Shown: positions 33,467-42,312, counted from the stretch's first letter. The stretch is DNA of 64,000 bases from Brevibacillus laterosporus LMG 15441 (GCF_000219535.2 NZ_CP007806.1:4650501-4714500), one strand, 5' to 3'. Notes: a model not told the origin generated them from the letters alone. Made by a program: numbers and translations.

Positions 33467-34451
33467 ACCTGTTCCCCCCGATCTCTTCTCCCAGCCAGCA
33501 TTTCATCCGTTGATCGGAGCCCAATTCATAAGAAGGCGGAATCTGATTCAGACATTTATCCATCATATGCGGGCAACGCTCGGCAAATGGACAGCCATTC
33601 GTAGGGTTTAATAAACTAGGCGGAGTTCCCTCGATGGGAGTTAGTCTTTCTTTATTCCCCTTATGATGTTTCGGCAGGGAACGCAAAAGCCCCTGTGTAT
33701 AAGGATGCTGCGGGCGATAAAAGATATCCTCAACCTTCCCCTCCTCCATCACCATACCGCTGTACATGACAATTACTCTTGTACATACTTGGGCAACTAC
33801 ACCCAAATCATGCGTGATCAGCATAACTGCTGTATCTGATTGGTTAGCGAGCTCTTTTATTAAATCAAGAATCTGCGCCTGAATCGTTACATCTAATGCG
33901 GTAGTAGGCTCATCGGCGATCAATAGCTCCGGTTCACATGAAAGCGCCATTGCAATCATCACTCTCTGCCTCATTCCGCCGCTGAATTCATGGGGGTATT
34001 GGTTGAAGCGTTCCTCAGCAGAGGAAATGCCTACCTGTTTTAATATTTCGATTGCCTTTTGTTTCGCTACAGACTTACTCACCTTTTGATGTCTGATGAT
34101 TACTTCCGTTAGCTGACGCCCAATTTTATATACCGGATTCAGCGAAGTCATGGGGTCTTGAAAGATCATAGCGATCCGATTCCCACGAATTGCTTTATGC
34201 TCCTTTTCTGTCGCTAAAAGCAGATCCTTTTCACCGAAATTGATCTGTCCACCAACAATTTTTCCCGGGTGTGCAATCAAAGAGAGAATGGATTTGGCGG
34301 TTACGCTTTTTCCACTTCCCGACTCGCCTACAATCCCAATTATTTCACCTTTGTGTACGGAAAAACTGACTCCTCTAACAGCCTGCACCTCTCCAGCGCG
34401 TGTGAAGAAGGACGTTCTTAAATTCTTCACATCCAATAAAACTTCCGTCAT
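33441..34451 (-). CDS. oppD: Oligopeptide ABC transporter ATPase, OppD type
   Basis: 336 residues. Walker A GESGSGKSV, Q-loop IFQDPMTSLNPVYKIG, signature EFSGGMRQRVMIAMALSC, Walker B LLIADEPTTALDVT and the C-terminal CPFAERCPHMMDKC extension. Start is ATG 34451 with GGAG upstream (MTEVLLDVKNL); an earlier in-frame ATG at 34520 lies inside oppC. The order oppA-B-C-D-F is the usual one. It pairs with OppF as the energising dimer. Confidence 0.93.
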   Translation of the reverse strand: MTEVLLDVKNLRTSFFTRAGEVQAVRGVSFSVHKGEIIGIVGESGSGKSVTAKSILSLIAHPGKIVGGQINFGEKDLLLATEKEHKAIRGNRIAMIFQDPMTSLNPVYKIGRQLTEVIIRHQKVSKSVAKQKAIEILKQVGISSAEERFNQYPHEFSGGMRQRVMIAMALSCEPELLIADEPTTALDVTIQAQILDLIKELANQSDTAVMLITHDLGVVAQVCTRVIVMYSGMVMEEGKVEDIFYRPQHPYTQGLLRSLPKHHKGNKERLTPIEGTPPSLLNPTNGCPFAERCPHMMDKCLNQIPPSYELGSDQRMKCWLGEEIGGNRYENQRHFS

Positions 34452-34494
34452 ATGACTCACTCCAAGCTGATCATCTTCATTCGTTATTCTATGT

Positions 34495-35340
34495 CTATTC
34501 GTCATTGGCTTTTGGTTCAAAGGCTACTCGCAAAACATCCCCTAAGACATTAAAGCTCATTACCGTAAGCAGAATAAACAAGCCGGGAAATAGAGCTAGA
34601 TGGGGTGCTTCCCCTATATATCCTTGTGCGTTGTTTAGCATGCTCCCCCAGGATGAATTAGGTTGTTGAATACCTAATCCCAGAAAGCTCAGCGCCGACT
34701 CCATCAAGATCGCAGAAGCAATATTGATGGTCGCCGTCACAATGATAGTAGAAGAGATACTTGGAATGATGTGATAGCAGATCATTTTAAATGAGCTTTG
34801 TCCCGACACCTTGGCGTACAATACATATTCTCGTTCCTTGACAGATAGTGTCTCTGCTCGGACAAGTCTAGCTACATTCATCCAGGTCAAAAGTCCAATA
34901 ATAATAATCACGGTTTGAATACTAGGCTTTAAATACACACTTAGAATCAGCATTAATAAAAAGGATGGAATTGACATTAAAATCTCTACGATGCGCATGA
35001 TGATGCTATCGACCATACCTCCAAAATAACCGCTAATCGCTCCAATTGTTGTACCAAGTCCGGTAGCGATAATCATAGCAGCAAATCCCACCAGTAAAGA
35101 GACTCGCCCACCATATAGAGCCCGAGAAAAATAATCCCTACCGTAATCATCAGTGCCAAAAAAGTGCGTTTGGCTCATCGCCTGAAGCCGATCCTGAATA
35201 ACGATCTGATTAGGATCATACGGAGCTAAAAAAGCAAATAGGGAGCCAAGGGCAAAAACAAGCAGAATCATAATCGAGATCAAGCCCAGCTTATTAGAGA
35301 ACAATTCCATTTTTACGTTATTCCATCTTCTTCTATTCAT
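34495..35340 (-). CDS. oppC: Oligopeptide ABC transporter permease, OppC type
   Basis: 281 residues with a long N-terminal cytoplasmic part, TM1 (LGLISIMILLVFALGSLFAF), the OppC_N region (PYDPNQIVIQDRLQAMSQTH, FGTDDYGRDYFSRALYGG) and the EAA loop region in YVLYAKVSGQSSFKMICYHI. ATG 35340 has GGAGG nearby and follows the oppB stop by four bases. Forms the membrane channel with OppB. Confidence 0.93.
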   Translation of the reverse strand: MNRRRWNNVKMELFSNKLGLISIMILLVFALGSLFAFLAPYDPNQIVIQDRLQAMSQTHFFGTDDYGRDYFSRALYGGRVSLLVGFAAMIIATGLGTTIGAISGYFGGMVDSIIMRIVEILMSIPSFLLMLILSVYLKPSIQTVIIIIGLLTWMNVARLVRAETLSVKEREYVLYAKVSGQSSFKMICYHIIPSISSTIIVTATINIASAILMESALSFLGLGIQQPNSSWGSMLNNAQGYIGEAPHLALFPGLFILLTVMSFNVLGDVLRVAFEPKANDE

Positions 35341-35344
35341 CTTG

Positions 35345-36295
35345 CTACCTCCATGCCCTGATTCGAGGATCAACTACGCTGTATAGGATATCTGCCAGTA
35401 AATTGCCGATGATAAGCAAGACGGACGTAAACATGGTAATCGCCATAATGATTGGGTAATCAAATCCAAAGGCAGCTTTAATACTAAGTGAGCCAATTCC
35501 CGGCCAAGAAAATACCGTTTCAGTAATAATCGCCCCAGCAATCAAATCAGGTAATGACATCCCCAGAAGGGTAATAATCGGTAAAAGTACATTTTTTAGC
35601 ACATGGCGAAAAAGAATCTGCCATCGGGTAGAGCCGTACGCGTATTGGATTTGAACATAATCCTCTTTTAGTTGTCCAATCGTATTGGAACGAATATATC
35701 TCATATAAACAGACAATTGCCCAAAACTAAGAACCAAACAGGGAAGAATCCCGTGCTTGATAACATCCCAGGTGGAGGTCACTCCGATCGTTCTTATTCC
35801 CATGCTAGGAAGAAGATGCAGTTTAATCGCAAAAAAGTAAATCAGAAGCATAGCAAACCAAAAGGCTGGAATGGAAATGCCTACATATGAAAACATATTT
35901 AAAATACTGTCAATCCATTTATTTCGATTTGCCCCTGCCAGCAATCCTAATGGAATAGCCAACAGAACAGACAGAAGGATAGAAGCTCCCATTAACCCTG
36001 CTGTTGCCGGCAACCGTTCAATTACCTGTGTCAGCACAGGCCGATGATTGATAAGTGAATAGCCAAAATCACCCATAAACACATTTTTCAGCCACATCAA
36101 ATACTGAACATACCCAGGTCGATCTAATCCCATGTTATGCCGAATCCGTTCGATATCCTCAAGACTCATTTTGGGAGTAATGAAGGCTTGCAGGGGATCA
36201 CCGGGAGCCAGCTTTATCAAAGCAAAGCAAACAATAGAAATAAAAAATAACATTGGAATGGATTGAAGAATCCGTTTTGCTATAAATGAAAACAC
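35345..36295 (-). CDS. oppB: Oligopeptide ABC transporter permease, OppB type
   Basis: 316 residues, six TM helices. RILQSIPMLFFISIVCFALI, LGLDRPG-type motif (MGLDRPGYVQYLMWLKN), DFGYSLINHRPV and the EAA loop YVQIQYAYGSTRWQILFRHV are all present. The start is GTG at 36295, with AGGAGG 8 bases upstream. A 32-base perfect palindrome lies between it and oppA. Confidence 0.93.
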   Translation of the reverse strand: MFSFIAKRILQSIPMLFFISIVCFALIKLAPGDPLQAFITPKMSLEDIERIRHNMGLDRPGYVQYLMWLKNVFMGDFGYSLINHRPVLTQVIERLPATAGLMGASILLSVLLAIPLGLLAGANRNKWIDSILNMFSYVGISIPAFWFAMLLIYFFAIKLHLLPSMGIRTIGVTSTWDVIKHGILPCLVLSFGQLSVYMRYIRSNTIGQLKEDYVQIQYAYGSTRWQILFRHVLKNVLLPIITLLGMSLPDLIAGAIITETVFSWPGIGSLSIKAAFGFDYPIIMAITMFTSVLLIIGNLLADILYSVVDPRIRAWR

Positions 36296-36327
36296 ATGAA
36301 TGTCCTCCTACAACAGCTTCTGGGAAT

Positions 36328-36359
36328 GAAAATAAGCTGATTCGAATCAGCTTATTTTC
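36328..36359 (-). terminator. Perfect 32-base palindrome between oppA and oppB
   Basis: GAAAATAAGCTGATTC is followed directly by its exact reverse complement. In RNA it gives a 14-bp stem with a 4-base loop ending in UUUUC. In opp operons such elements often protect the binding-protein mRNA or terminate part of the transcripts; that role is inferred here. Confidence 0.8.
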
Positions 36360-36391
36360 TCCCTTGTTCCCTATAAATGATTGAACTATTA

Positions 36392-37990
36392 TTATTGCTC
36401 GTAAATTTTTGACAAATCCTCAAACATGGTAACCGGCTTCGTAACCGCCTCTTGCAACCCACCAAATTTTTTATCCACCGCTATAATGGATTTAGGGTAT
36501 GCAATCGGATAGATTGGTACATCATCTGCTACTGTTTGCTGGATTTTTTTATACAGCTCAGCACGTTTTGCCGTATCAACCTCTACAGCGGCCTTGGACC
36601 ATAGCTGATCAAACTCTTTGTTATTGTAGTGCGAATAGTTAAAAGGCTCTGTACTAACAAATAGAGATTTATAAGCATCCGGTTCATAGCCCATAATATA
36701 GCCGCCAAAGGACAAGTCATAATCTTTGTTTTTCATATCCTGAGATTTGTTTGAGAACGCTGCTGGATCTAATGGCTGCAATTCAATTTCAATTCCGATA
36801 TCTTTCAATTTCTGCTGTAGATAGAGCGCTTGGCTGGTTTGCGGTTTATTGTTATTCACATAGGCCAATCTAAGCTTCAACTGATTGACTCCTGCTTTTT
36901 TAAGCAATTCCTTAGCTTTCTCCACATTATAATCATACGTAGGCAACTCCTTTGTATAATAAAGCGCATCAGGAGTAAGCAAGGAATAAGCAGGTTCAGC
37001 ATAATCAAGAGACGAGTACGCTGCATGAACTAATTCATTTTTATCAATCGCATAGGCAATCGCTTGGCGAACCTCTTTTTTCTGTAAAACATCAATATTG
37101 AGGTTAAAAGCCATGTACACCAATCGACCTTCATTATATTTAATTAAGGTAAACATCTGCATGTCATTCATCTTGTTATAGTCCTGTGGGTCGATGAACT
37201 TCATTTGAATTTCGCCATTTTGCATTGCTAAATTCGCAGCGTTACTATCCTTGGTAATTCGATACGTGATCGTGTCTAAATAGGATTTTCCTGCAAAGTA
37301 GTTATCAAAACGTTCTAAGGTTACATACTCTCCAGGTTTATATTCCTTGAATTTGAACGGACCAGAACCGACTGGACTGAAGTTTTTTTCACTCTTTTCA
37401 ATATCCTCTATATTTTCAAAAATATGTTTAGGAATAGGGGAAACCTGAACCAAAGCTCCTTCAAAAGCTGCACTGACCTGAGGAAGTACAAAGTCTACTG
37501 TTGTATCGTCAACTTTTTTCACCTGAATCGGCTTTCCATCTAAGACAAACAAGCTTCGTTGTGGGCTGTGTTGCTTTTCATCCAAAATACTAGCAAGCGT
37601 AAAGACTACATCATCAGCAGTCAGCTTTTTCCCATCATGCCAAGTCAGGTTATCTCGCAGTTTTAGCGTATAGGTTAAAAAATCCTTGGATTGCGTCAGG
37701 CTCTCAGCCAATACAAATGTTTTCTTCCCCTCATTGATCGTAAATAAGGGTGCAAACAAGGATTGATTAATCGTTAAGGTCACGCGATCCCCAGCATAGT
37801 TCGGGTTAAGTGCGCTAGGATCATCGCCAACTGCGATTACCAAGCTTCCCCCATTTTTGGGTGTGCCGCTCCCGGCTACAGGTTGACTTTGGTCTCCTCC
37901 CTGCTGAGGTGCTGTACCTTCACTAGCACAGCCGCTAAGAAATAAAAGGATACTCATCATAATAGAAATAATTCCAAAGCGCTTCGTCAT
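36392..37990 (-). CDS. oppA: Oligopeptide-binding lipoprotein, OppA/AppA type
   Basis: 532 residues. Lipobox LSGC (near Cys21) follows a hydrophobic core; a Gly/Gln/Ser linker leads to the class II binding fold: GGSLVIAVGDDPSALNPNYA, LTWHDGKKLTADDVVFTL, GSGPFKFKEYKPGEYVTLER and VRQAIAYAIDKNELV. It captures peptides outside the membrane for OppBCDF. The ATG at 37990 has GGAGGAG upstream; an earlier ATG at 38017 lacks one. First gene of the operon; the promoter region carries motifs shared with the adjacent two-component genes. Confidence 0.93.
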   Translation of the reverse strand: MTKRFGIISIMMSILLFLSGCASEGTAPQQGGDQSQPVAGSGTPKNGGSLVIAVGDDPSALNPNYAGDRVTLTINQSLFAPLFTINEGKKTFVLAESLTQSKDFLTYTLKLRDNLTWHDGKKLTADDVVFTLASILDEKQHSPQRSLFVLDGKPIQVKKVDDTTVDFVLPQVSAAFEGALVQVSPIPKHIFENIEDIEKSEKNFSPVGSGPFKFKEYKPGEYVTLERFDNYFAGKSYLDTITYRITKDSNAANLAMQNGEIQMKFIDPQDYNKMNDMQMFTLIKYNEGRLVYMAFNLNIDVLQKKEVRQAIAYAIDKNELVHAAYSSLDYAEPAYSLLTPDALYYTKELPTYDYNVEKAKELLKKAGVNQLKLRLAYVNNNKPQTSQALYLQQKLKDIGIEIELQPLDPAAFSNKSQDMKNKDYDLSFGGYIMGYEPDAYKSLFVSTEPFNYSHYNNKEFDQLWSKAAVEVDTAKRAELYKKIQQTVADDVPIYPIAYPKSIIAVDKKFGGLQEAVTKPVTMFEDLSKIYEQ

Positions 37991-38028
37991 GTCGACTCCT
38001 CCGATTTTGATCTTCATTTCGGGAATAA

Positions 38029-38072
38029 CGTTAAGTTGTTTTCTAGTATAGCACCTTAACGAAAAAAGGCAA
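38029..38072 (-). promoter_or_regulatory. opp promoter with CCTTAAC/CGTTAAG motifs
   Basis: On the minus strand TTGCCT (38067-38072), 16 bases, TATACT (38045-38050). The spacer holds GTTAAGG (plus-strand CCTTAAC, 38054-38060) and the likely start region holds CTTAACG (38029-38035). The same elements occur before the response-regulator gene at 40693-40717, so the neighbouring two-component system may act here. Confidence 0.55.
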
Positions 38073-38099
38073 GTAAACCGATCGGAATTAATCCATAAA

Positions 38100-38131
38100 A
38101 TAAAATAAAGCAGCCACTACAGGATGACTGC
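38100..38131 (-). terminator. Terminator of the two-component operon
   Basis: On the minus strand GCAGTCA pairs with TGGCTGC (one T-G pair) and TTTATTTTATTTT follows. Confidence 0.65.
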
Positions 38132-38212
38132 CTGTTAATGCCTGCTTTACATCTGGATAATTCTGCTTTGCACAAGATTCTCTCCTCAAGCATGAGAAGC
38201 TCCCTACTGATG

Positions 38213-39946
38213 TTATTCACAAGGAAACGATAAGGTGATCGCAGTACCCCTGCCTACTCCTGTTTCTACCTCGACTGTCCCGTGATGCCCCTCTGCAATG
38301 GCCTTTGCAATACTCATTCCCAGACCGGAGCCTTCTGTCTTCTCCTCCGTATGAGTGCCACGATAATAACGTTCAAATAGCTTTTCTTTCGTTTCCTCAT
38401 CCATCCCTAATCCTTCATCTTTTACAATTAATATTGCTCTGTTCTCCTGGCGCTTCGTCATAACTGTAACCATCGTCCCCGGAGGAGTATGCTTGACTGC
38501 ATTAATAATCAGGTTATCCAGCATGCGCGTGAACCACTTCGGATTAGCCATCATGTACAGTGGCTCAGGATTATTTTCGTAGGTAAATGAGGTTTCCTCT
38601 ATGGTTACGTCATTGATATGCTGCAAGATAATCCGTCTTACAAATTCATTTAGCTCCACCCGTTCTACAAAAAAGGATACCGCATTGTTCTTTAATTGAA
38701 AGGAAAGAGAAAAATCCTCTACTAAGATCCGCATATAATCCGCCTTTTCTCGAATCATATGCCCCACTTGCTGTAATTCCGTTTCTGTCCAATCAAGCTG
38801 TTTGCTTTCAAGCATGTGTCCATAGCCCTGAATGGTTGTCAGAGGTGTTCGCAGGTCGTGAGTAATTCCAGTCATCCACTCTTCTCTGGTTTTTTCCAAC
38901 CGTTTTTTCTCCCGCTCCGACTCTGTTAGCTTTTCAGCCATCTGATAAAAAGCCTCAATAACCTCCTGATAAAGTCGATATCGCATGCGTAGCTTTCCGT
39001 TTTTACGATACGCATTTTTCCTGTCCTTCTTGGTCAATACCTCATCGTAGCGTCCCTGTCCCATTCGCTCCAGCCAGCCAATAAATAACAGCAACGGCTG
39101 ACCATAACGATAGCCATGCCAGATGGAAAAAAGAATGGCCAGAGCAAAAAGTCCCCCGCATAATTTTACGAGAGTATAAATGATTTCATGTAAAAGCGGT
39201 TGCTTCTGATACTCTCCGTCTTTTTTCGTAATATGTAGAACCCACGTATTAAGAGATGTAGGGTCATAATATACATCAATTTTCGTCGGATAAGAACCTG
39301 GCTCCATCTGCATCTTCACTAAATCAATAGGAAGATACTGCTGTTTCTCTGTTTTTTTGCCAATTGTTTGAATAACATTTCCTTGTGGATCGACAACATG
39401 TAGGTAACCTAGATCATTCACTTCTTTTTCTATCTGTGCCAGAGAAGAAGTGGCCACTATTCCTTGATGAGCATAGTGGGCAAACCATTTAGCCGCCAAT
39501 TCTTTGTTTGGTTCACTATTACCTAGTAAAAATAAATACGGTGAATCAAATGTGTTATAAATCTTTGTGTATATCGTATATGAATTCCAATGACTTGTTT
39601 GATGAATCCCCCACAGCTCATCGATTCGGTAGCTGTTTGGCAAGCCTTCGGGAACATTGACTGAATGAATAACGCGCCCATCTTCCCTAACGATTTGTAA
39701 CCACATGCCCTTTTCACGTATCTGCTTTAGTAACAAGTCATTAAATTGGACTTTGTCTTTTTCAATTATGGTATCAGACACCATTATGTCCAGTGCACCT
39801 GCGGGAAAATTCCGTTTAATCTCGTTCTGACTGATTTCTTGTACAAGTACAATTAATCCCACAGTGATGAGCAGAAGTGTTCCGATTGCAAGTAAAAAAA
39901 ACTGATACATAAAGTGTACAGCTAGCCTTCGTTTTAACCTACTCAC
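38213..39946 (-). CDS. Sensor histidine kinase
   Basis: 577 residues. TM1 (FFLLAIGTLLLITVGLIVLV), an extracytoplasmic sensor of roughly 220 residues, TM2 (TLVKLCGGLFALAILFSIWH), then an H-box GITHDLRTPLTTIQGYG and an ATPase domain with N-box NLIINAVKHTPPG, G1 DEGLGMD and G2 GSGLGMSIA. I chose the GTG at 39946 because AAGGAG lies 7 bases upstream within the regulator gene. It overlaps the regulator by 8 bases, so the pair is coupled. Signal unknown; the Cache-like size of the sensor suggests a small ligand. Confidence 0.92.
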   Translation of the reverse strand: MSRLKRRLAVHFMYQFFLLAIGTLLLITVGLIVLVQEISQNEIKRNFPAGALDIMVSDTIIEKDKVQFNDLLLKQIREKGMWLQIVREDGRVIHSVNVPEGLPNSYRIDELWGIHQTSHWNSYTIYTKIYNTFDSPYLFLLGNSEPNKELAAKWFAHYAHQGIVATSSLAQIEKEVNDLGYLHVVDPQGNVIQTIGKKTEKQQYLPIDLVKMQMEPGSYPTKIDVYYDPTSLNTWVLHITKKDGEYQKQPLLHEIIYTLVKLCGGLFALAILFSIWHGYRYGQPLLLFIGWLERMGQGRYDEVLTKKDRKNAYRKNGKLRMRYRLYQEVIEAFYQMAEKLTESEREKKRLEKTREEWMTGITHDLRTPLTTIQGYGHMLESKQLDWTETELQQVGHMIREKADYMRILVEDFSLSFQLKNNAVSFFVERVELNEFVRRIILQHINDVTIEETSFTYENNPEPLYMMANPKWFTRMLDNLIINAVKHTPPGTMVTVMTKRQENRAILIVKDEGLGMDEETKEKLFERYYRGTHTEEKTEGSGLGMSIAKAIAEGHHGTVEVETGVGRGTAITLSFPCE

Positions 39947-40658
39947 GTCTGTTCTCCTTGACAAGTTTGTACCCCAGCCCTCGAACGGTTACCAGATATT
40001 TTGGATCGCTGGGATTAACCTCAATTTTTTCACGAATTCTACGAATATGAACCATGACAGTGTTATCATCTGCTAGACCATCTAATCCCCATACCGCTTC
40101 ATACAATTGACCTTTCGAAAATATCCGATTGGGATGTTTACACAAATAGAGCAGCAACAGAAAGACCTGTGCCGGACACGAGACCCGCTGTCCTTCCACG
40201 ATAAGCTCCCCTGCCGTTTCGTTTACGATAAACCTGCCAAAATTGTAGCTATATGTTGTAATCTCTGGCTCTGAGATTGGAATAGATAAATTATCTCGTC
40301 TCAGGCGAGCCTTAATTCTCGCAGCGATTTCCAATGGATTAAATGGTTTTGTTACATAATCATCTCCGCCTGTAGCAAATCCCGTCAAAATGTCCAAATC
40401 GGAGGCTCTTGCCGTAACGAACAAAATATGGGCATGGGACATCTGCCTGATTTTTGGACAAATATCAAACCCGCTTTGGTCCGGCAGCATGACATCAAGC
40501 ACAATGAAATCTGGTTTCTGCTCCTGAACCATTTGCAAGGCTTCCTTTGCTGTTGAAGCGTGAAATATTTGATGAAAGCCTTCATTTCTCAATACTTTCT
40601 CCAGCATTATAACAATTGATCTTTCATCATCAACAAGTAAGATCTTGGCGTTCTCCAC
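39939..40658 (-). CDS. OmpR/PhoB-family response regulator
   Basis: 239 residues. Receiver domain with acidic pair LLVDDERS, phospho-acceptor Asp in FIVLDVMLPDQSG, Thr in ILFVTARAS and Lys in VTKPFNPLE; C-terminal winged helix includes LLLYLCKHPNRIFSKGQLYE and VMVHIRRIREKIEVNP. Start is GTG at 40658 with GAGGTG upstream. Its upstream region has direct repeats of CCTTAAC 11 bases apart, the spacing OmpR-class regulators use, so autoregulation is likely. Confidence 0.93.
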   Translation of the reverse strand: MENAKILLVDDERSIVIMLEKVLRNEGFHQIFHASTAKEALQMVQEQKPDFIVLDVMLPDQSGFDICPKIRQMSHAHILFVTARASDLDILTGFATGGDDYVTKPFNPLEIAARIKARLRRDNLSIPISEPEITTYSYNFGRFIVNETAGELIVEGQRVSCPAQVFLLLLYLCKHPNRIFSKGQLYEAVWGLDGLADDNTVMVHIRRIREKIEVNPSDPKYLVTVRGLGYKLVKENRRE

Positions 40659-40692
40659 AATTCTCCACCTCGTTGTTATCCTATCACAGTAA

Positions 40693-40717
40693 CCTTAACA
40701 ACACCTTAACGTTAAGG
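40693..40717 (-). promoter_or_regulatory. Direct and inverted CCTTAAC repeats before the response-regulator gene
   Basis: CCTTAAC at 40693-40699 and 40704-40710 (11-base period) is followed by GTTAAGG (40711-40717), which makes CCTTAACGTTAAGG a 14-base palindrome. The pattern fits binding of an OmpR-class dimer and is partly repeated in the opp promoter. Confidence 0.6.
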
Positions 40718-40792
40718 CGGAGATTTTATCCCTGCATAAGGCTGTGTTTACTTTTCCATAAAGGAGCTGTTTTATCGTAGTGGCCGAGATGA

Positions 40793-40924
40793 ATACGAAA
40801 TGAAGCTAGACAGATACAAAGAATAACAGTCGTAGACGGAATCTGCGGAGTAAGACTTTTAGGTGTCCTGATGGCTAACGTGTTGATTTTTCAATATGGA
40901 CTGTCAATGAAAAAAACAAGTTAG
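40793..40924 (+). pseudogene. N-terminal remnant of a DUF418/YeiB-type membrane protein
   Basis: 43 codons read RQIQRITVVDGICGVRLLGV, then LMANVLIFQYGL and soon a stop. This matches the N-terminus of DUF418 proteins (RI..lDgiRGfALLGIlmaN...FQYG), with the RGFALLG motif damaged to CGVRLLG. An ATG with AAGGAG upstream (about 40789) is in another frame and quickly stopped. I read it as a decayed gene start. Confidence 0.6.
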
Positions 40925-41200
40925 TCTGTTACACATAACTACTATTTTGTTCAAACAAAGAGCGATCGTTTTCATAGTGAGCTGTCTAGGAAAACACTCG
41001 CTCTTACTTTTATTTGACAAAGTAGCTTAGGAGTACGTTCTATTGGAATCAGTCAAAGCAGAGGAACATCGGCTTCGTATTCATGACTTTCTCATTCTAT
41101 TATTTTTGATGCACAAAAACCTATTTTTTAATCCTTTGTAACAAGAATCTTATTTGCTAAATAACATACTTTTGGAAATATTTCCAATCTATTACTGAAA
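40925..41200. other. AT-rich spacer with one long hairpin
   Basis: AGAGCGA-TC-GTTTTC (40959-40973) pairs with GAAAAC-AC-TCGCTCT (40990-41004), giving 7 plus 6 bp around an internal mismatch, then a T-rich run. It may terminate transcription from the lost DUF418 gene. Nothing else was recognised; the propeller gene promoter should be here. Confidence 0.45.
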
Positions 41201-41213
41201 GATGGTGTTCATA

Positions 41214-42212
41214 ATGTCAGCAACAGAAAAAGGCTTAGCCAGTCGAATAGATTTCTTTGCTCGCGGCAATGATCAAGCTCTTTGGCATAACTGGCAAGTT
41301 GCTTCAAGTAAAAGTGGTTGGAGTGGCTGGACCTCCTTAGGTGGTGCCATTCATTCACCTGTAGTAGCTCGTAATGCGGATGGACGCTTAGAGGTTTTTG
41401 CTATTGGTACAGATAATGCCCTCTGGCATATTTGGGAATTGACCCCGAATGGTCGTTGGAGTGATTGGGCTTCTCTTGGCGGTTGGATCGATAGGTTAGC
41501 TGTAGGTAAAAATGCTGATGGGCGCTTAGAGGTCTTTGCTCGGGGCAGCGATCAGGCTCTTTGGCATATTTGGCAAAGTGCTCCTAATAATGGCTGGAGT
41601 AAGTGGGACTCCCTTGGTGGCTGGATTGATCTGCTAACCGTAGGAAAAAATGCGGATGGGCGCTTAGAAATTTTTGCTCGGGGCAGCGATCAGGCTCTTT
41701 GGCATATTTGGCAGAGTGCTCCTAATAATGGCTGGAGTAAGTGGGCTTCCCTTGGTAGCTGGATTGATCTGCTTGCTGTAGGACGCAATGCCGATGGGCG
41801 CTTAGAGGTCTTTGCTCGGGGGAGTGACAAGGCTCTTTGGCATATTTGGCAAAGTGCCCCTGATAATGGCTGGAGTAAGTGGGACTCTCTCGGCGGTTGG
41901 ATTGATCTGCTTGCTGTAGGACACAATGCTGATGGACGCTTAGAAGTTTTTGCTCGGGGGAGTGATCAGGCTCTTTGGCATATTTGGCAAAGTGCTCCTA
42001 GTAATGGCTGGAATAATTGGGCTTCCCTTGGTGGGTGGATTGATTTGCTAGAAGTAGGACAGAATGCGGACGGGCGTCTAGAGGTCTTCGCTCGGGGTAA
42101 TGACAAGGCTCTTTGGCATATTTGGCAGAGCGCTCCTAGTAATGGCTGGGGGAATTGGGACTCCTTAGGTGGGGGGATTGACCAGATAACGGTAGAGTCC
42201 AAATTCCGTTAA
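41214..42212 (+). CDS. Seven-bladed PLL-like beta-propeller (lectin-like)
   Basis: 332 residues made of seven near-identical 48-residue repeats, each with a core like VFARGSDQALWHIWQ, a WSKWDSLGGWID turn and a NADGRLE start. Seven copies would close a seven-bladed propeller of the PLL/PHL lectin group from Photorhabdus, which bind fucosylated or other glycans. No signal peptide is visible. I chose ATG 41214 (weak AGATGGTG upstream); ATG 41202 is also possible. Very high identity between blades at DNA level (144-bp units) points to recent duplication or gene conversion. It stands alone, with its own terminator. Ligand and export route are unknown. Confidence 0.85.
   Translation: MSATEKGLASRIDFFARGNDQALWHNWQVASSKSGWSGWTSLGGAIHSPVVARNADGRLEVFAIGTDNALWHIWELTPNGRWSDWASLGGWIDRLAVGKNADGRLEVFARGSDQALWHIWQSAPNNGWSKWDSLGGWIDLLTVGKNADGRLEIFARGSDQALWHIWQSAPNNGWSKWASLGSWIDLLAVGRNADGRLEVFARGSDKALWHIWQSAPDNGWSKWDSLGGWIDLLAVGHNADGRLEVFARGSDQALWHIWQSAPSNGWNNWASLGGWIDLLEVGQNADGRLEVFARGNDKALWHIWQSAPSNGWGNWDSLGGGIDQITVESKFR
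41240..42186 (+). repeat. Seven tandem 144-bp repeats encoding propeller blades
   Basis: The ALWH-coding unit recurs at about 144-base intervals, with CTCTTTGGCATATTTGGCA in most copies. Blades 3 to 7 are closest to each other; the first two are more diverged. Confidence 0.85.
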
Positions 42213-42263
42213 TGAAATACCTAGTAATGAATTTATCAGTTTCATACACGAAAAGATAAAAGA

Positions 42264-42312
42264 GAAAATGGAGATTAACATCGACTGATTGTTACATCTC
42301 CATTTTCCTTTA
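42264..42312 (+). terminator. Terminator of the propeller gene
   Basis: GAAAATGGAGAT pairs with ATCTCCATTTTC around 20 bases, followed by CTTTAT. Confidence 0.8.

Noticed and set aside
41690-42202. Two long, nearly identical antisense frames in the propeller gene
   Set aside because: They are mirror readings of the 144-bp repeats and have no ribosome sites.
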